A DNA stretch of 64,000 nt from Paenibacillus zeirhizosphaerae (GCF_030705605.1 NZ_JAPCKK010000001.1:186001-250000); one strand, 5' to 3'; numbered from the stretch's first letter, positions 36,104-46,010 are shown. Notes: generated by a model not told the origin, from the letters alone. Numbers and translations are program-made.

Positions 36104-37927
36104 ATGGAGGGAAAGGGCGGTATCAGGTTCACCGGAGTTCCCACCATTCGTGGGAAGATCATTGTACTGACACTGGTGCTTACCGTCGTTCCAATGGCGG
36201 TGTTGACGTTTACCTTTGCCCGGATCGCGGCTCATTCCCTTGGCGAGAAGTCGGAAGCGCTGGCTACGCAATCCTGGAAAATGAGTGTGAATTATGTGAA
36301 CTCGACCTTTTCCGATTTGAATGATTTAACCAACGCCATTCTCAGCAATCCTGATGTGCAGGCCACACTGGATAGCAAGCCGGAGGACGACTATGAATAC
36401 TTGCGGAATGATGACACCCTTAGCATGGTTGCCCGGACACAGACCCAGACCAAGCCGTATATCATATCCTCGCTTATCTATGCCGCCAATGGCGGACCGA
36501 GGCATTTTCTCTACCAGGGGAATGTGTCGGTCCGTTTTGGCGGTATTCCTACATTAGAGGAAGCCCATGCATTGTATCGCCGCCTGCTCACGGAGAAACC
36601 TATGATATGGATGAACCACTCGCCGTTCGCATCAGGTCGCGGGCTGCCGGAGAATCGCATCTATGTCGGCAAGCTGCTGCGCAAAACGACCGGAGATTAT
36701 GAACCGCTTGGATTTTTGTTGTTAGAAATGGATAAGGAGAGCTTGTTTCGTGGACTTTCTTTCCATGAAGCAGACGGCAATATCCAGATGTGGGTGCTGG
36801 ATCAGAAGGGTGAAGCCGTATACGGATTGCCGGAGCAAGGAGCGGCGGACCGGCAGCTTCTGCGGCAGATTGCGGAATCCGCTGCAGACCGGCCAGAGCT
36901 GGCCAAGGACTGGAGAACATGGAACGGGCGGCAAACAATGATCTCCTATGGTCCATTAAATGAAGGGCAATGGACGCTGCTGCAAACCGTCGATCCCTCC
37001 GTGCTGCTTGAGGATGCGCGTAAGGTGGGCGTCTGGACCATCTGGACGTTCTGGATTGCGCTGGTACTGGGCTGGTTTCTCTCTTATCGCATGAGTGATA
37101 CTATTTACCGTCCTTTGCTGCAGCTCAGGCGATTAATGGCGGCAGATGGGGGAATAAGCGCCATAGACCCCTCCGTCCCAAGGCCCCCCGCCTCCATGGT
37201 TTTTAATCCAAAGGATGAAGTGGGACAGATCGGGGAGCGTTATCTTCATATGCTGCAAAAAAATCATGAGCTGTACGGACAAATGTATGAAGCATTGCTG
37301 TCCCGCAAGCAGGCGGAGTTTCGTGCGCTGCAGGCACAGATTAATCCGCATTTTTTGTACAATACGCTGGAGTCGCTCAAGGGAATGGCTCTTGCGAAGG
37401 GAGAAGGGGACATGGCGGAGGTCATCGGGGCTTTTGGCAAATGCTTTCGCATCTCCTTAAGCTACGGGCGGGAGGAAATCAGCCTGGGCCAGGAAGTGGA
37501 GCATGTAAGCGCCTATGTGAAGGTACAGCAGTTCAGGTTTCACAATTCGTTTGAATGGATTTGCGAGGTGGAGGAAGAAATCTGCGGGTTTTACGTGCCC
37601 AAGCTCATTTTGCAGCCGCTTGTAGAAAATGCCATTTACCACGCATTCAAAGGCCGCACCGACCCCGGCTATATTATGTTATCTGGTATGAAGGAAGGTG
37701 ATGCGCTACGATTAACGGTCAGCGATGATGGGCGCGGGATTGCCGCAGAACGCCTGGAGGCTATAAGCAAATCCCTTGAACCCGGGCGGGGCAGTGACCC
37801 GGGCTTTGGGCTGCGCAATGTGCATGAGCGTTTGCGGCATTACGGTCCGCAGTATGGACTGTCCGTCACGAGCGAGTTGGGACAGTATACCTCGGTGACT
37901 TTGCTCGCGCCGATTCGGGCTGAATAA
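36104..37927 (+). CDS. YesM-like sensor histidine kinase
   Basis: A 607-residue membrane sensor. A first transmembrane helix (about 19-42) and a second (about 305-327) bracket a large extracellular sensing domain. The His_kinase domain has the phosphoacceptor His416 in QAQINPHFLYNTLESLKGMA. The HATPase region contains LVENAIYHAF and DDGRGI. It pairs with the response regulator 17 bases downstream. YesM-type kinases in Bacilli sense plant oligosaccharides outside the cell and switch on importers and hydrolases. AAGGAGGAGG precedes the ATG. The natural ligand is not known; the locus suggests an arabinosylated peptide or arabino-oligosaccharide. Confidence 0.9.
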   Translation: MEGKGGIRFTGVPTIRGKIIVLTLVLTVVPMAVLTFTFARIAAHSLGEKSEALATQSWKMSVNYVNSTFSDLNDLTNAILSNPDVQATLDSKPEDDYEYLRNDDTLSMVARTQTQTKPYIISSLIYAANGGPRHFLYQGNVSVRFGGIPTLEEAHALYRRLLTEKPMIWMNHSPFASGRGLPENRIYVGKLLRKTTGDYEPLGFLLLEMDKESLFRGLSFHEADGNIQMWVLDQKGEAVYGLPEQGAADRQLLRQIAESAADRPELAKDWRTWNGRQTMISYGPLNEGQWTLLQTVDPSVLLEDARKVGVWTIWTFWIALVLGWFLSYRMSDTIYRPLLQLRRLMAADGGISAIDPSVPRPPASMVFNPKDEVGQIGERYLHMLQKNHELYGQMYEALLSRKQAEFRALQAQINPHFLYNTLESLKGMALAKGEGDMAEVIGAFGKCFRISLSYGREEISLGQEVEHVSAYVKVQQFRFHNSFEWICEVEEEICGFYVPKLILQPLVENAIYHAFKGRTDPGYIMLSGMKEGDALRLTVSDDGRGIAAERLEAISKSLEPGRGSDPGFGLRNVHERLRHYGPQYGLSVTSELGQYTSVTLLAPIRAE

Positions 37928-37944
37928 AGAGAGGAGAGGATGAC

Positions 37945-39537
37945 ATGTACCGGCTGCTGATTGTAGACGACGAATATCACATTCGGGAAGGGCTCAAGCG
38001 GATGGTGGCGCAAAGCGGTCTGTCCGTAAAAGTTTGTGCCATGGCGGGTGATGGTGAGACCGCATTACGCTTGTATGCGGAGCGGCGACCGGACATGATT
38101 TTGCTGGATATTCATTTGCCGGATGCAAGCGGCCTGGAGGTAGCCCAAGCTATTCGGGAACAGGATAAACAGACGCCCTTGTTATTTCTGACAGGCTACG
38201 AATCCGTGCCCTATATTCGTCAGGCGCTGTCGCTGCAGGCGACCGACTATCTGCTCAAGCCCGTGGCGAGAGAGGAATTTGAAGCAGCCTTGAGAAGGGC
38301 CGGGGAACGGATTGCTGAATGGCGTATAACAGGGGAGGAGGCCGTTTACCGCCAGCGCTCATCCGAGCCATGGTACAGGGAGCATTTGCTGCTGGATTTG
38401 CTGCAGCAGCGGCGTCCCGCAGAAGAGGTTATTGGCGAGATGGAGAGGCAGGAGTTCTTCAGCGAAACAAGCAGGCCGCCTTATATCGTGCTGTGCTGCG
38501 AGCTGGAAGAACTGAGGCAGGAGGAAACGCTGTCCGCCAATGAACGGCGCGGCTGCCGGAATGACGGCAATCCTATTTTCCCCGGGCTGGCTTGGGACGT
38601 CCCCATAGCAGCAGCCGGAGAGAAGGTGTACGGGGCGGCAGTGTCCCGGGATCGGTGTGCGCTGCTGCTGTCAATCGCTTCCGACCGCGCGGCGGAGCGG
38701 ACGGCACAGCACATCCGGCAGGACGTACAGGAGCGGCTGAACCGGGCCGTGTCTATCGGAATCAGCCGCCCTGTGCAGCGTCTGGAGCAGCTTCCGGAAG
38801 CGTACGAGGAGGCGGTATTGGCGGCAGAGCACCGGGCCTGGGTTGGCTATAACCAGATCATCCCCTTTGAAAGTATTCAGACCAATACATTGAACAGCAG
38901 CGGTTTGCTGGAGAAGGAACTGCTGATGATCACGGAGCTTCGGGCCGGTAATGATGCTGCTGTGCAGGCGATTTTGCAGGAATGGTCGATGCAATTGGCC
39001 GGTCTGCCTGTCAAACAGGTGAAGACGATCGTCACACAGCTTGTGCTGCTCGCCATGCGCATCATTCACAACGAAACATCCGTCCGTCAGGCGGCGCAGG
39101 GGCAGAACCCGCTGCTGGAGCTGTCGCGATTACGGCATGGACCCGAGATGATCGACTATGTGTTCCGTTATTTTATCCGGATGGCCCGCCATATCCGGGA
39201 AGCGCGCGAGCAGGGGATCCCACGCAAATTTCAGCAGGCCAGGCAATGGATCCGTGAGCATCTGCAGGAGGACGGAGGTCTGAACCGTCTGGCGGCTTAT
39301 ATGAATATGAGCCCCAAATATTTGAGCGTCCGCTTCAAGCAGGTTACGGGAGAAAGCTTTGCCGATTACCAGACCCGGGTGCGGTTTGAACGTGCCCGCG
39401 AGCTGCTGCTGGACCCGAAGCGCAAGGTGGCGGAGGTGGCGGAGATGGTGGGGTTCGCGGATACGAATTATTTTAGCATCGCCTTCAAGAAGCACACCGG
39501 ACTGACTCCCACCGAGTTCCGTAAAACTTTTTTGTGA
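37945..39537 (+). CDS. YesN-like response regulator with AraC DNA-binding domain
   Basis: A 530-residue regulator. Residues 1-120 are a CheY-like receiver (LLIVDDEYHIREG, with the phosphorylated aspartate in MILLDIHLPDASG and lysine in DYLLKPV). A long linker region follows. Residues 425-530 carry two helix-turn-helices (NRLAAYMNMSPKYLSVRFKQ, VAEVAEMVGFADTNYFSIAF). It is partner of the YesM-like kinase. The GGTTGAAA pair upstream of the DUF5695 gene is the best candidate target in the window. Confidence 0.9.
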   Translation: MYRLLIVDDEYHIREGLKRMVAQSGLSVKVCAMAGDGETALRLYAERRPDMILLDIHLPDASGLEVAQAIREQDKQTPLLFLTGYESVPYIRQALSLQATDYLLKPVAREEFEAALRRAGERIAEWRITGEEAVYRQRSSEPWYREHLLLDLLQQRRPAEEVIGEMERQEFFSETSRPPYIVLCCELEELRQEETLSANERRGCRNDGNPIFPGLAWDVPIAAAGEKVYGAAVSRDRCALLLSIASDRAAERTAQHIRQDVQERLNRAVSIGISRPVQRLEQLPEAYEEAVLAAEHRAWVGYNQIIPFESIQTNTLNSSGLLEKELLMITELRAGNDAAVQAILQEWSMQLAGLPVKQVKTIVTQLVLLAMRIIHNETSVRQAAQGQNPLLELSRLRHGPEMIDYVFRYFIRMARHIREAREQGIPRKFQQARQWIREHLQEDGGLNRLAAYMNMSPKYLSVRFKQVTGESFADYQTRVRFERARELLLDPKRKVAEVAEMVGFADTNYFSIAFKKHTGLTPTEFRKTFL

Positions 39538-39641
39538 ATTGTTAAATTTCTGTTAAAAAAATCATACCAAAACAAAGAACGTCTGGACTTGTCGCGTGGT
39601 CGGCACTGGGCTTTCCACGCATAATGGACTTATAAGTGAGA

Positions 39642-39882
39642 GTTCAAAAAGTCAGGTTTTCAGCACCGAGGCCTATGCTTCCGAAGTGCGTTTTTTCAAA
39701 ACGCTGGAGTTGAATGAAGCTAGGGACTGAGGAGCGGAGCGTACTTTTGGGTACGTGAGCACCTGAAATGTTTCCGTAGGAAACATGCTTCGGAAGCATC
39801 CGCTTAGTCCCGGCTGAATTCAAGATTCGAGGTCGAGTCCACTTCCTGATTTACTTCGTGATCAAAAGCTGACTTTTTGAAC
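39642..39882. repeat. 241-base MITE-like element with terminal inverted repeats
   Basis: GTTCAAAAAGTCAG at the left end and CTGACTTTTTGAAC at the right end are a perfect 14-base inverted repeat. Inside are more inverted repeats, such as GCTTCCGAAG against CTTCGGAAGC and GTTTCCGTAGGAAAC, so the RNA would fold extensively. It has no reading frame. It sits in the gap between the response regulator and the binding-protein gene, within the likely mRNA leader of the importer. No clear target-site duplication is seen. Confidence 0.6.
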
Positions 39883-39926
39883 AACCTCTTGTAAGGGAAA
39901 TCCGATTCAGGAAGGGGCCGGTAGAT

Positions 39927-41282
39927 GTGTGGAAACGACGGTTACGGACATGGATGACTCTCGTGATGGCCGTGGTGTTTATAGGGTTGGCGGCTTGCAG
40001 CGGCAATGCTGGCGAACCGGCCAATTCGGATGCGGTCGAGCTCAGGTTTATGTACTGGGGCAGCAATGACGAGAAGCAGGCGATGGAAAGCATGATCGAG
40101 AGCTTTAACACTTCCCACCCGAATATTCGGGTGAAGGGCGAACACGTCCCTGGGGATTACCCGACTAAAATCAACACCTTAATGGCCGCGAATCAACTGC
40201 CGGATATCGCCTATCTGGGCGATTCACTCACGATGAAGTGGGCAAGTGAAGGCAAACTCCTGGATTTATCCTCTTATTATGATGAATTTCCCGAATTAAC
40301 CAACAAGCTAAAATCCTCTTATCTCTACAGCGAACCCGGCAAATCGATTGGCAATTTCACCGCACTGGAAATTATGCAGTTATTTTACAACAAAGATCTG
40401 TTTACGGAAGCAGGTGTTCCTTTCCCGCCGGCTGATCCCGAACAGGCATGGACTTGGGATGAATTTCTGGAGGTGGCCAGAAAGCTAACCAAGGATCAGA
40501 ACGGCAAGCATCCGGGTGAAAGTGGATTTGATCCGGACAATATTGTGCAATACGGCTTTGCCTTCGGTAATGACCGCAGCTCCTGGGGCCCGCTCCTGGC
40601 GAGCAACGGCGGAGGTTTAACCGACAAGACAGGCACGAAGTATACCCTGAATAGTCCAGAGTCGGTGGAGGTATTCCAGAAGCTGCAGGACTTGGTGTTC
40701 AAAGAGCATGTATCTCCGGATTTGATTCAACAGCAGGATATGCCTTCCAATACAATCCGGCTGCAGACGAAAAAGGTTGCCATGGTGGTGGACGGGACAT
40801 GGTCCCTGCTGGATTTCTCCAACAACAAGCAACTGCAGTGGAGCATCGGCGTTCTGCCGAAGCTGAAGGAACCCAAAACGATGATCGTTGCAGGAGCTAC
40901 GGTTATTTTCCAGAGCACCAAGCACCCGAAGGAAGCGCTCGAATTTTATCTGTATCACAACAACCCCGAGAAGGTGGACCTGTTCAAGTCAGGTCTGTGG
41001 ATGCCGATCGAGGAAAAATATTATACAGATGAGCAGGTTATTCAGTCATGGACAGATAACCCCGCCCATCCGCCGGAATTTCAGCAGGCAGGCATCAACT
41101 ATGCCAAAGATTATGCGGTCAAGCCGTTAACCTCTACGCTCCGCAACTGGCCGGATATCGGTGCCAAGCTGACGCCGGGACTGGATATGATCTGGACGAA
41201 CAAGAAGACAGCGCAGCAGGCGCTGGATGAGCTGGAGCCTGTCATTCAACCGCTGCTAAAGGGAGTATACCCGGATGAATAA
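39927..41282 (+). CDS. Sugar ABC transporter substrate-binding lipoprotein
   Basis: A 451-residue lipoprotein. The signal ends in a lipobox, VFIGLAACSG, so the cysteine is lipidated. The family 1 binding fold is clear: ELRFMYWGSNDEKQAMESMI, ADQ-type ANQLPDIAYLGDS, ALEIMQLFYNKDLF and VAMVVDGTWSLLDF. The start is GTG 39927 with GGAAGGGG upstream. Together with the two permeases it forms a YesOPQ/AraNPQ-like importer with no own ATPase. Substrate is inferred to be arabinose-containing oligosaccharides or glycopeptides from the flanking enzymes. Confidence 0.87.
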   Translation: MWKRRLRTWMTLVMAVVFIGLAACSGNAGEPANSDAVELRFMYWGSNDEKQAMESMIESFNTSHPNIRVKGEHVPGDYPTKINTLMAANQLPDIAYLGDSLTMKWASEGKLLDLSSYYDEFPELTNKLKSSYLYSEPGKSIGNFTALEIMQLFYNKDLFTEAGVPFPPADPEQAWTWDEFLEVARKLTKDQNGKHPGESGFDPDNIVQYGFAFGNDRSSWGPLLASNGGGLTDKTGTKYTLNSPESVEVFQKLQDLVFKEHVSPDLIQQQDMPSNTIRLQTKKVAMVVDGTWSLLDFSNNKQLQWSIGVLPKLKEPKTMIVAGATVIFQSTKHPKEALEFYLYHNNPEKVDLFKSGLWMPIEEKYYTDEQVIQSWTDNPAHPPEFQQAGINYAKDYAVKPLTSTLRNWPDIGAKLTPGLDMIWTNKKTAQQALDELEPVIQPLLKGVYPDE

Positions 41283-41315
41283 TCCGGCAGGAAAGCCGGG
41301 AAAGGAGAACTGCCC

Positions 41316-42221
41316 ATGAAGCGACCCAAGTCAGGAATGCGGCGTATGGAGCGGAACTGGGGCATACTGCTTGCGCTTCCTGCCATGCTGGGGCTCGTGA
41401 TCTTTACGATTGGACCGATTGCGGCCTCGTTTGTCTTCAGTCTGACCGACTGGACCATTGGCGGACAGATGAGCTTTGTCGGGCTGGATAATTACCGGAC
41501 CATTTTGACCGAGGATGATACCTTTTCCAAATCCATGTTTGTGACCACTTATTATGCGCTGGGCAGTGTCCCGCTTGGCCTGGCGGCGGCCTTTATCATT
41601 GCGCTGCTCTTAAATCAGAAGGTAAAGGGTTTGTCGGTGTTCCGTACCATCTTTTATTTGCCTACGATTGTGCCGAGCATTGCCAACACGATGCTGTGGT
41701 TATGGATGTTTAATCCCGATTTTGGCCTGCTGAATTCATTGCTGGAGCAAGTCGGCCTGCAGGGAAGCAAGTGGATTTACGATGAGAGGACAGCCATTCC
41801 CTCCTTGATTATGATGAGCACTTGGGGAATCGGGAACACGGTTATTATCTTTTTGGCCGGACTGCAGTCGGTGCCTGCCCATTTGTATGAAGCGGCTGAG
41901 GTGGATGGCGGTCATATGTGGCACAAATTTGTTCATATTACGATTCCTTCGATGACGCCGACCATTTTTTTTAATCTGGTGATGTCCTTGATCTCTACCT
42001 TCCAGGCCTTCAATCAGGCCTATGTCATGACCAACGGGGGACCCAACAATTCAACCCTGTTCTATGTATTCTACCTGTGGCGCACGGCCTTTACGGAAAC
42101 GAAAATCGGTTATGCTTCGGCACTGGCCTGGATTTTGTTTTTCGTCATCATGGTGTTGACGGCGCTCATTTTCTCCACATCTAACAAGTGGGTTCATTAT
42201 GAAGGGGGTGGGCGTCCATGA
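41316..42221 (+). CDS. ABC sugar permease (MalF-like)
   Basis: A 301-residue permease with six predicted helices. The EAA loop is seen as LYEAAEVDGGHMWHKFVHIT. It begins with RMERNWGILLALPAMLGLVI and ends with TSNKWVHYEGGG. It is preceded by GGAAAGGAG and overlaps the next permease by four bases (ATGA), so the two are translated together. It is partner of the binding protein at 39927. Confidence 0.88.
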   Translation: MKRPKSGMRRMERNWGILLALPAMLGLVIFTIGPIAASFVFSLTDWTIGGQMSFVGLDNYRTILTEDDTFSKSMFVTTYYALGSVPLGLAAAFIIALLLNQKVKGLSVFRTIFYLPTIVPSIANTMLWLWMFNPDFGLLNSLLEQVGLQGSKWIYDERTAIPSLIMMSTWGIGNTVIIFLAGLQSVPAHLYEAAEVDGGHMWHKFVHITIPSMTPTIFFNLVMSLISTFQAFNQAYVMTNGGPNNSTLFYVFYLWRTAFTETKIGYASALAWILFFVIMVLTALIFSTSNKWVHYEGGGRP

Positions 42222-43144
42222 ATCAGACTTCTTCTGCCCGTCCTCCGGGAGCGCCACAGCGTCCGATTCCGCAGCGGGAACGTTCCCGCAGTCCAACCAC
42301 CGTCATGCGTGCAAAGCCCTTCACGGTTATCCGTCGTATCTTGCTGTATTTCATTTTAATCACAGGCAGTGTGTTCATGCTGCTGCCGTTTGTATGGCTT
42401 ATTCGCAGCTCTCTGATGGGAACCTCGCAAATCTTCGTGTTCCCGCCGGAGTGGATACCTGCTCCTTTTCAATGGAGCAACTACCCTGAGGCGCTGACTT
42501 CGGTGCCGTTCGGCAGGTATTTTCTGAATACCTTCATCATTGAGGTGTGCGTGCTGGCGGGGGTGATGGTAACCTCCATCATCTCAGCGTTTACCTTTGC
42601 CCGTCTGCGCTGGCCGGGACGCCAGTTGATTTTTTCCCTGCTGATCGGGTCGATGATGCTGCCTTACGCGGTCACGCTGATTCCCACCTTTGTCATGTGG
42701 CGCGAGTTGGGAGGGCTGAATACGTTTCTGCCGCTGATTGTTCCCGCCTGGTTCGGCGGCGGAGCATTTAATATTTTCCTGATGCGCCAATTCATGCTGA
42801 CAATTCCGCGTGATCTGGATGAAGCGGCTTATATGGATGGAGGCACACCTCTGACCGTGCTGTGGCGGGTCATCGTTCCGCTGTGCTCGCCAGCGTTGAT
42901 CGTAATCGGCATTTTTACCTTTATTGACGTGTGGAATGATTTTCTGGGCCCGATTATTTATTTGAGTGATGAAAAGCATTTTACGCTGGCGCTGGGGTTG
43001 GCGACGTTTCGCGGCTTGAACAATACGAACTGGCCTTACCTGATGGCGGCTTCCAGCACGATTTTGGCTCCTGTCGTTCTGCTTTTCTTTATCGGGCAGC
43101 GATATTTTATTGAAGGCATTACCTTGACGGGCATCAAAGGCTGA
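42218..43144 (+). CDS. ABC sugar permease (MalG-like)
   Basis: A 308-residue permease. The N-terminal 35 residues are basic and Pro/Arg-rich. Six helices follow. The EAA loop reads RDLDEAAYMDGGTPLTVLWR, and the C-terminus RYFIEGITLTGIKG is typical of the MalG side. It completes the importer with 39927 and 41316. The next gene, a peptidase, is 44 bases downstream on the same strand, which hints that the imported substrate contains a peptide. Confidence 0.88.
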   Translation: MNQTSSARPPGAPQRPIPQRERSRSPTTVMRAKPFTVIRRILLYFILITGSVFMLLPFVWLIRSSLMGTSQIFVFPPEWIPAPFQWSNYPEALTSVPFGRYFLNTFIIEVCVLAGVMVTSIISAFTFARLRWPGRQLIFSLLIGSMMLPYAVTLIPTFVMWRELGGLNTFLPLIVPAWFGGGAFNIFLMRQFMLTIPRDLDEAAYMDGGTPLTVLWRVIVPLCSPALIVIGIFTFIDVWNDFLGPIIYLSDEKHFTLALGLATFRGLNNTNWPYLMAASSTILAPVVLLFFIGQRYFIEGITLTGIKG

Positions 43145-43188
43145 CAGAAAGCTGGAACGTATGATTTGGGATAAGGAGGCGAGAACGA

Positions 43189-44370
43189 GTGAAAGAGGAA
43201 GGTATGCAGCAAGCTTCGGGAAGCTGGATAGCGGCCAAGGAAGAGCGGAGGACTGCGACGGCCGGGGATCAGCCCCGCCGTGCGGCCACACCACTGCAGG
43301 GTGTCCCTGGCAGACTGGCGCGGTTGCGCGCGGAATTTCACGAGCTGGGTATAGACGCGATGCTGGTTACACAGGGTCCCAACCGCCGTTATATGACCGG
43401 GTTTACCGGCTCGGCGGGGATCGCGCTCATTACGGAGCAGGAAGCTTTCCTGGTTACGGATTTCCGCTATACGACTCAAGCAGCGGAGCAGGCGCCGGAA
43501 TATTCCGTCCTGCGGCATGAGGGACCCATTCTCCACACCGTGGCTGATCTCGCAAGGAAATCAGGTATTCAGCGCTTGGGAGTAGAGAGCCGTCATGTTT
43601 CCCTTCAGCAGTCGGGTGAGCTTCAAACGGCGCTGGGGTCCCTGGAATGCGTATTGACCGAGGATGTAGTTGAACGGCTGCGCGATGTGAAGGACGAGGA
43701 GGAGATCCGCACTATCAGCGAAGCGGTACGTATCACGGACGCTGCCTTTACTGAAGTGCTGAACTCGATCAAACCCGGGGTAACCGAACGTCGAATTGCG
43801 GCGGAACTGGAGTACAGGCTGCGGCTGGCAGGCGCGGATTCGGGCGCTTATGCGTTCATTGTCGCGTCAGGTGAGCGTTCGGCGTTGCCGCACGGGCTCG
43901 CCAGTGACAAGGAAATTGGCCGGGATGAGTTTGTCACACTGGACTTTGGCGCCAATGTGCGCGGTTATTTGTCCGATCTCACACGTACGGTATTTGTAGG
44001 AAAACCGTCAGAGCGGCATGAGGAATTATATGCCATTGTTCTGGAGGCCAACCAGAAGACGATTGCGGGGCTCCGTCCGGGGTTAAGCGGTCGAGAGGGG
44101 GACAGCTTGGGGCGGGATGTGATTGCCTCATACGGTTATGGTGAGCATTTTGGTCACGGGCTGGGCCACGGCTTTGGTCTGGAAATTCATGAACAGGTGC
44201 GGCTGTCCCGTGAAAGCAAGTCGGTGCTGGTGCCGGGTCACGTGCTTACCGTGGAGCCGGGAATTTATATTCCGGGCTTCGGCGGGGTCCGCATTGAGGA
44301 TGATGTGCTGATTACAGATGACGGAGTCAAGGTGCTGACCTCTTCGCCGAAGGAGCTGCTTGTGTTGTAA
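43189..44370 (+). CDS. M24B Xaa-Pro dipeptidase/aminopeptidase
   Basis: A 393-residue pita-bread metallopeptidase that cleaves the bond before proline. The N-terminal creatinase-like domain spans about 40-165. The catalytic domain has all five metal ligands: aspartates in TLDFGANVRGYLSDLTRT, histidine in GHGLGHGFGLEIHE, and glutamates in TVEPGIYIPGFGGVRIEDD. A 40-residue N-terminal extension is unusual. The start is GTG 43189 with AAGGAGG upstream. Within this operon of hydroxyproline catabolism it would split X-Pro or X-hydroxyproline peptides after import; that use is inference. Confidence 0.87.
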   Translation: MKEEGMQQASGSWIAAKEERRTATAGDQPRRAATPLQGVPGRLARLRAEFHELGIDAMLVTQGPNRRYMTGFTGSAGIALITEQEAFLVTDFRYTTQAAEQAPEYSVLRHEGPILHTVADLARKSGIQRLGVESRHVSLQQSGELQTALGSLECVLTEDVVERLRDVKDEEEIRTISEAVRITDAAFTEVLNSIKPGVTERRIAAELEYRLRLAGADSGAYAFIVASGERSALPHGLASDKEIGRDEFVTLDFGANVRGYLSDLTRTVFVGKPSERHEELYAIVLEANQKTIAGLRPGLSGREGDSLGRDVIASYGYGEHFGHGLGHGFGLEIHEQVRLSRESKSVLVPGHVLTVEPGIYIPGFGGVRIEDDVLITDDGVKVLTSSPKELLVL

Positions 44371-44423
44371 GAACGCTGTCATTCCGCAATTCATCCCCAA
44401 AAAAAGTGATGGAGGGATTAAAT

Positions 44424-45977
44424 ATGCACAAACGACGCACAAAAGCAGGTCTGACCACGCTTGCGGCTGCTCTGATCGTTGCTTTAACACCGGCTGTTCC
44501 GGGTGAAAAGGCTTTTGCCGAAGAGGAATTGCAAGCACAAGCGGAATTGCAAGCTCAAGCGCAAGTGGGTGCCCAGGTTATCGACATTTTTCAGCGGACA
44601 GTGAACGATTACGGCATCGAGCTGGTCGATTGGCAGGGCTATCTGGCAAATCCGTATGTGAAGTTAAAAGTAAAACCACCGGCGGACGCTTCTTTTCCAG
44701 TTACCGTAACGTTGAAAGCACAGGGCACATCCCGGCTGATGATGGATTTGCCAAGCACGTTGTCGGCGGACGGAGCCAGCAAAACCTTGACCTTCAACAG
44801 CGCGCAGGAGGAAAAGAGCTTCCTGCTGGCCATCCATCCCGACCGGCTCGGCGGGAACGGCGAAATTGAGAAGTATACGCTGTCCATGGTCGTAACGGGA
44901 AGGGATGGACGTACGACTAACCAGACCATTCCGATTCGGGTACTGGATCAGGATGATAATGCCGAGCCGTCAATCCCGATTGATTTTGACTACCGCTTCG
45001 ATACGATCAAGCCTTATTTCAATGATGCTGCTACCAGAAAAGCTACAGAGCTGGCCATAAAGGACTGGTTTTATTTCTTCGATCTGAAGCCCTTCGACCA
45101 GGTTCCGACCGGAGCGGAGGTCAGCCATCTGCCCGGAGACGACTGGCAAAATCCGATACAGGTGTCAAATAACAAACCTTATAACGGCATGTGGGTGTTT
45201 CTGAGAGGACTGAACGGACCTTATTCCACGGGTTATCCGGCTGCGAATGGCAAATATCACACCAGGGACGGTGTAACCGTGCCGGGCAATTTGAACCGTT
45301 CTTACAGTCTAATTCTGGATTTCTATGATGATGCGGTTCCATTTACATCTGTGGATGACGAAGAATGGTATTTGACGGATCTGTCCAAGGTGACGGATGT
45401 GTATGGGCTGATGATGCATGAATTCGGCCATGCGGTCGTGTTCAGCGACACGTTCCCTGGCGTGAGAACGCTGAAGGAATCGGGGGGCAATGATCCGGAC
45501 ATTGTGGCTTATCAAAATAGACCGGCCCTGCTCGACAACAGCTACCATCTCTCCGGAGAGCTTGCCGAGGTGGACAGATTGAGCGGCCAAAATGGCGGCT
45601 GGCGGCATTTGTTCCCGACCCGGCGCTGGATGAACACGAAGCTGTCGCTGCTCGTAGCCGCAAAAGCAGGCTGGCCCCTGCGCAAGGAGCTGACTCCTTT
45701 CCTCGCGCCGGAGATTGTGACGAAGGAACTGCCTAAGCCTGTTCAAGGAAAAGCCTATTCAGCCAAGCTGGAAGCCAAGGGAGGCGTACCGTTTTATGAT
45801 TGGACGATCACACAAGGTGAGCTGCCCGCAGGCTTGAAGCTGGACCGCTTCACAGGAACGGTTAGCGGAACGGCAGCCAGTGGAACAGGAAACAAAACGT
45901 ATACGTTCACTGTACAACTGCGGGATTATGATGAGCTGAGCAAACCTGTGACCAAAACCTATACGCTTAAGTTGTAA
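44424..45977 (+). CDS. Secreted HExxH metalloprotease-like protein with Ig-like domain
   Basis: A 517-residue exported protein with a signal peptide ending near KAFAEE and a Gln/Ala-rich stretch. Residues about 70-175 form a Calx-beta-like module ending IRVLDQDDN. The central domain holds HEFGHAVVFSD: His332, Glu333 and His336, with Asp342 in the third-ligand place of snapalysin-type metzincins (HExxHxxGxxD), though the usual glycine is valine. Residues 430-517 are a putative He_PIG Ig-like domain with ITQGELPAGLKLD. It likely cuts extracellular protein. No close named family was recognised. It lies between the Xaa-Pro peptidase and the hydroxyproline genes. GGAGGGATT precedes the ATG. Confidence 0.6.
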   Translation: MHKRRTKAGLTTLAAALIVALTPAVPGEKAFAEEELQAQAELQAQAQVGAQVIDIFQRTVNDYGIELVDWQGYLANPYVKLKVKPPADASFPVTVTLKAQGTSRLMMDLPSTLSADGASKTLTFNSAQEEKSFLLAIHPDRLGGNGEIEKYTLSMVVTGRDGRTTNQTIPIRVLDQDDNAEPSIPIDFDYRFDTIKPYFNDAATRKATELAIKDWFYFFDLKPFDQVPTGAEVSHLPGDDWQNPIQVSNNKPYNGMWVFLRGLNGPYSTGYPAANGKYHTRDGVTVPGNLNRSYSLILDFYDDAVPFTSVDDEEWYLTDLSKVTDVYGLMMHEFGHAVVFSDTFPGVRTLKESGGNDPDIVAYQNRPALLDNSYHLSGELAEVDRLSGQNGGWRHLFPTRRWMNTKLSLLVAAKAGWPLRKELTPFLAPEIVTKELPKPVQGKAYSAKLEAKGGVPFYDWTITQGELPAGLKLDRFTGTVSGTAASGTGNKTYTFTVQLRDYDELSKPVTKTYTLKL

Positions 45978-46010
45978 TCCCCATGGGAGCAGTTGAAGGG
46001 AGGGGTGCGA

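Noticed and set aside
39541..39557. GTTAAA repeated 11 bases apart after the response regulator, as a possible second activator site
   Set aside because: The motif is A+T-rich and differs from GGTTGAAA in both sequence and spacing, so it is not convincing.
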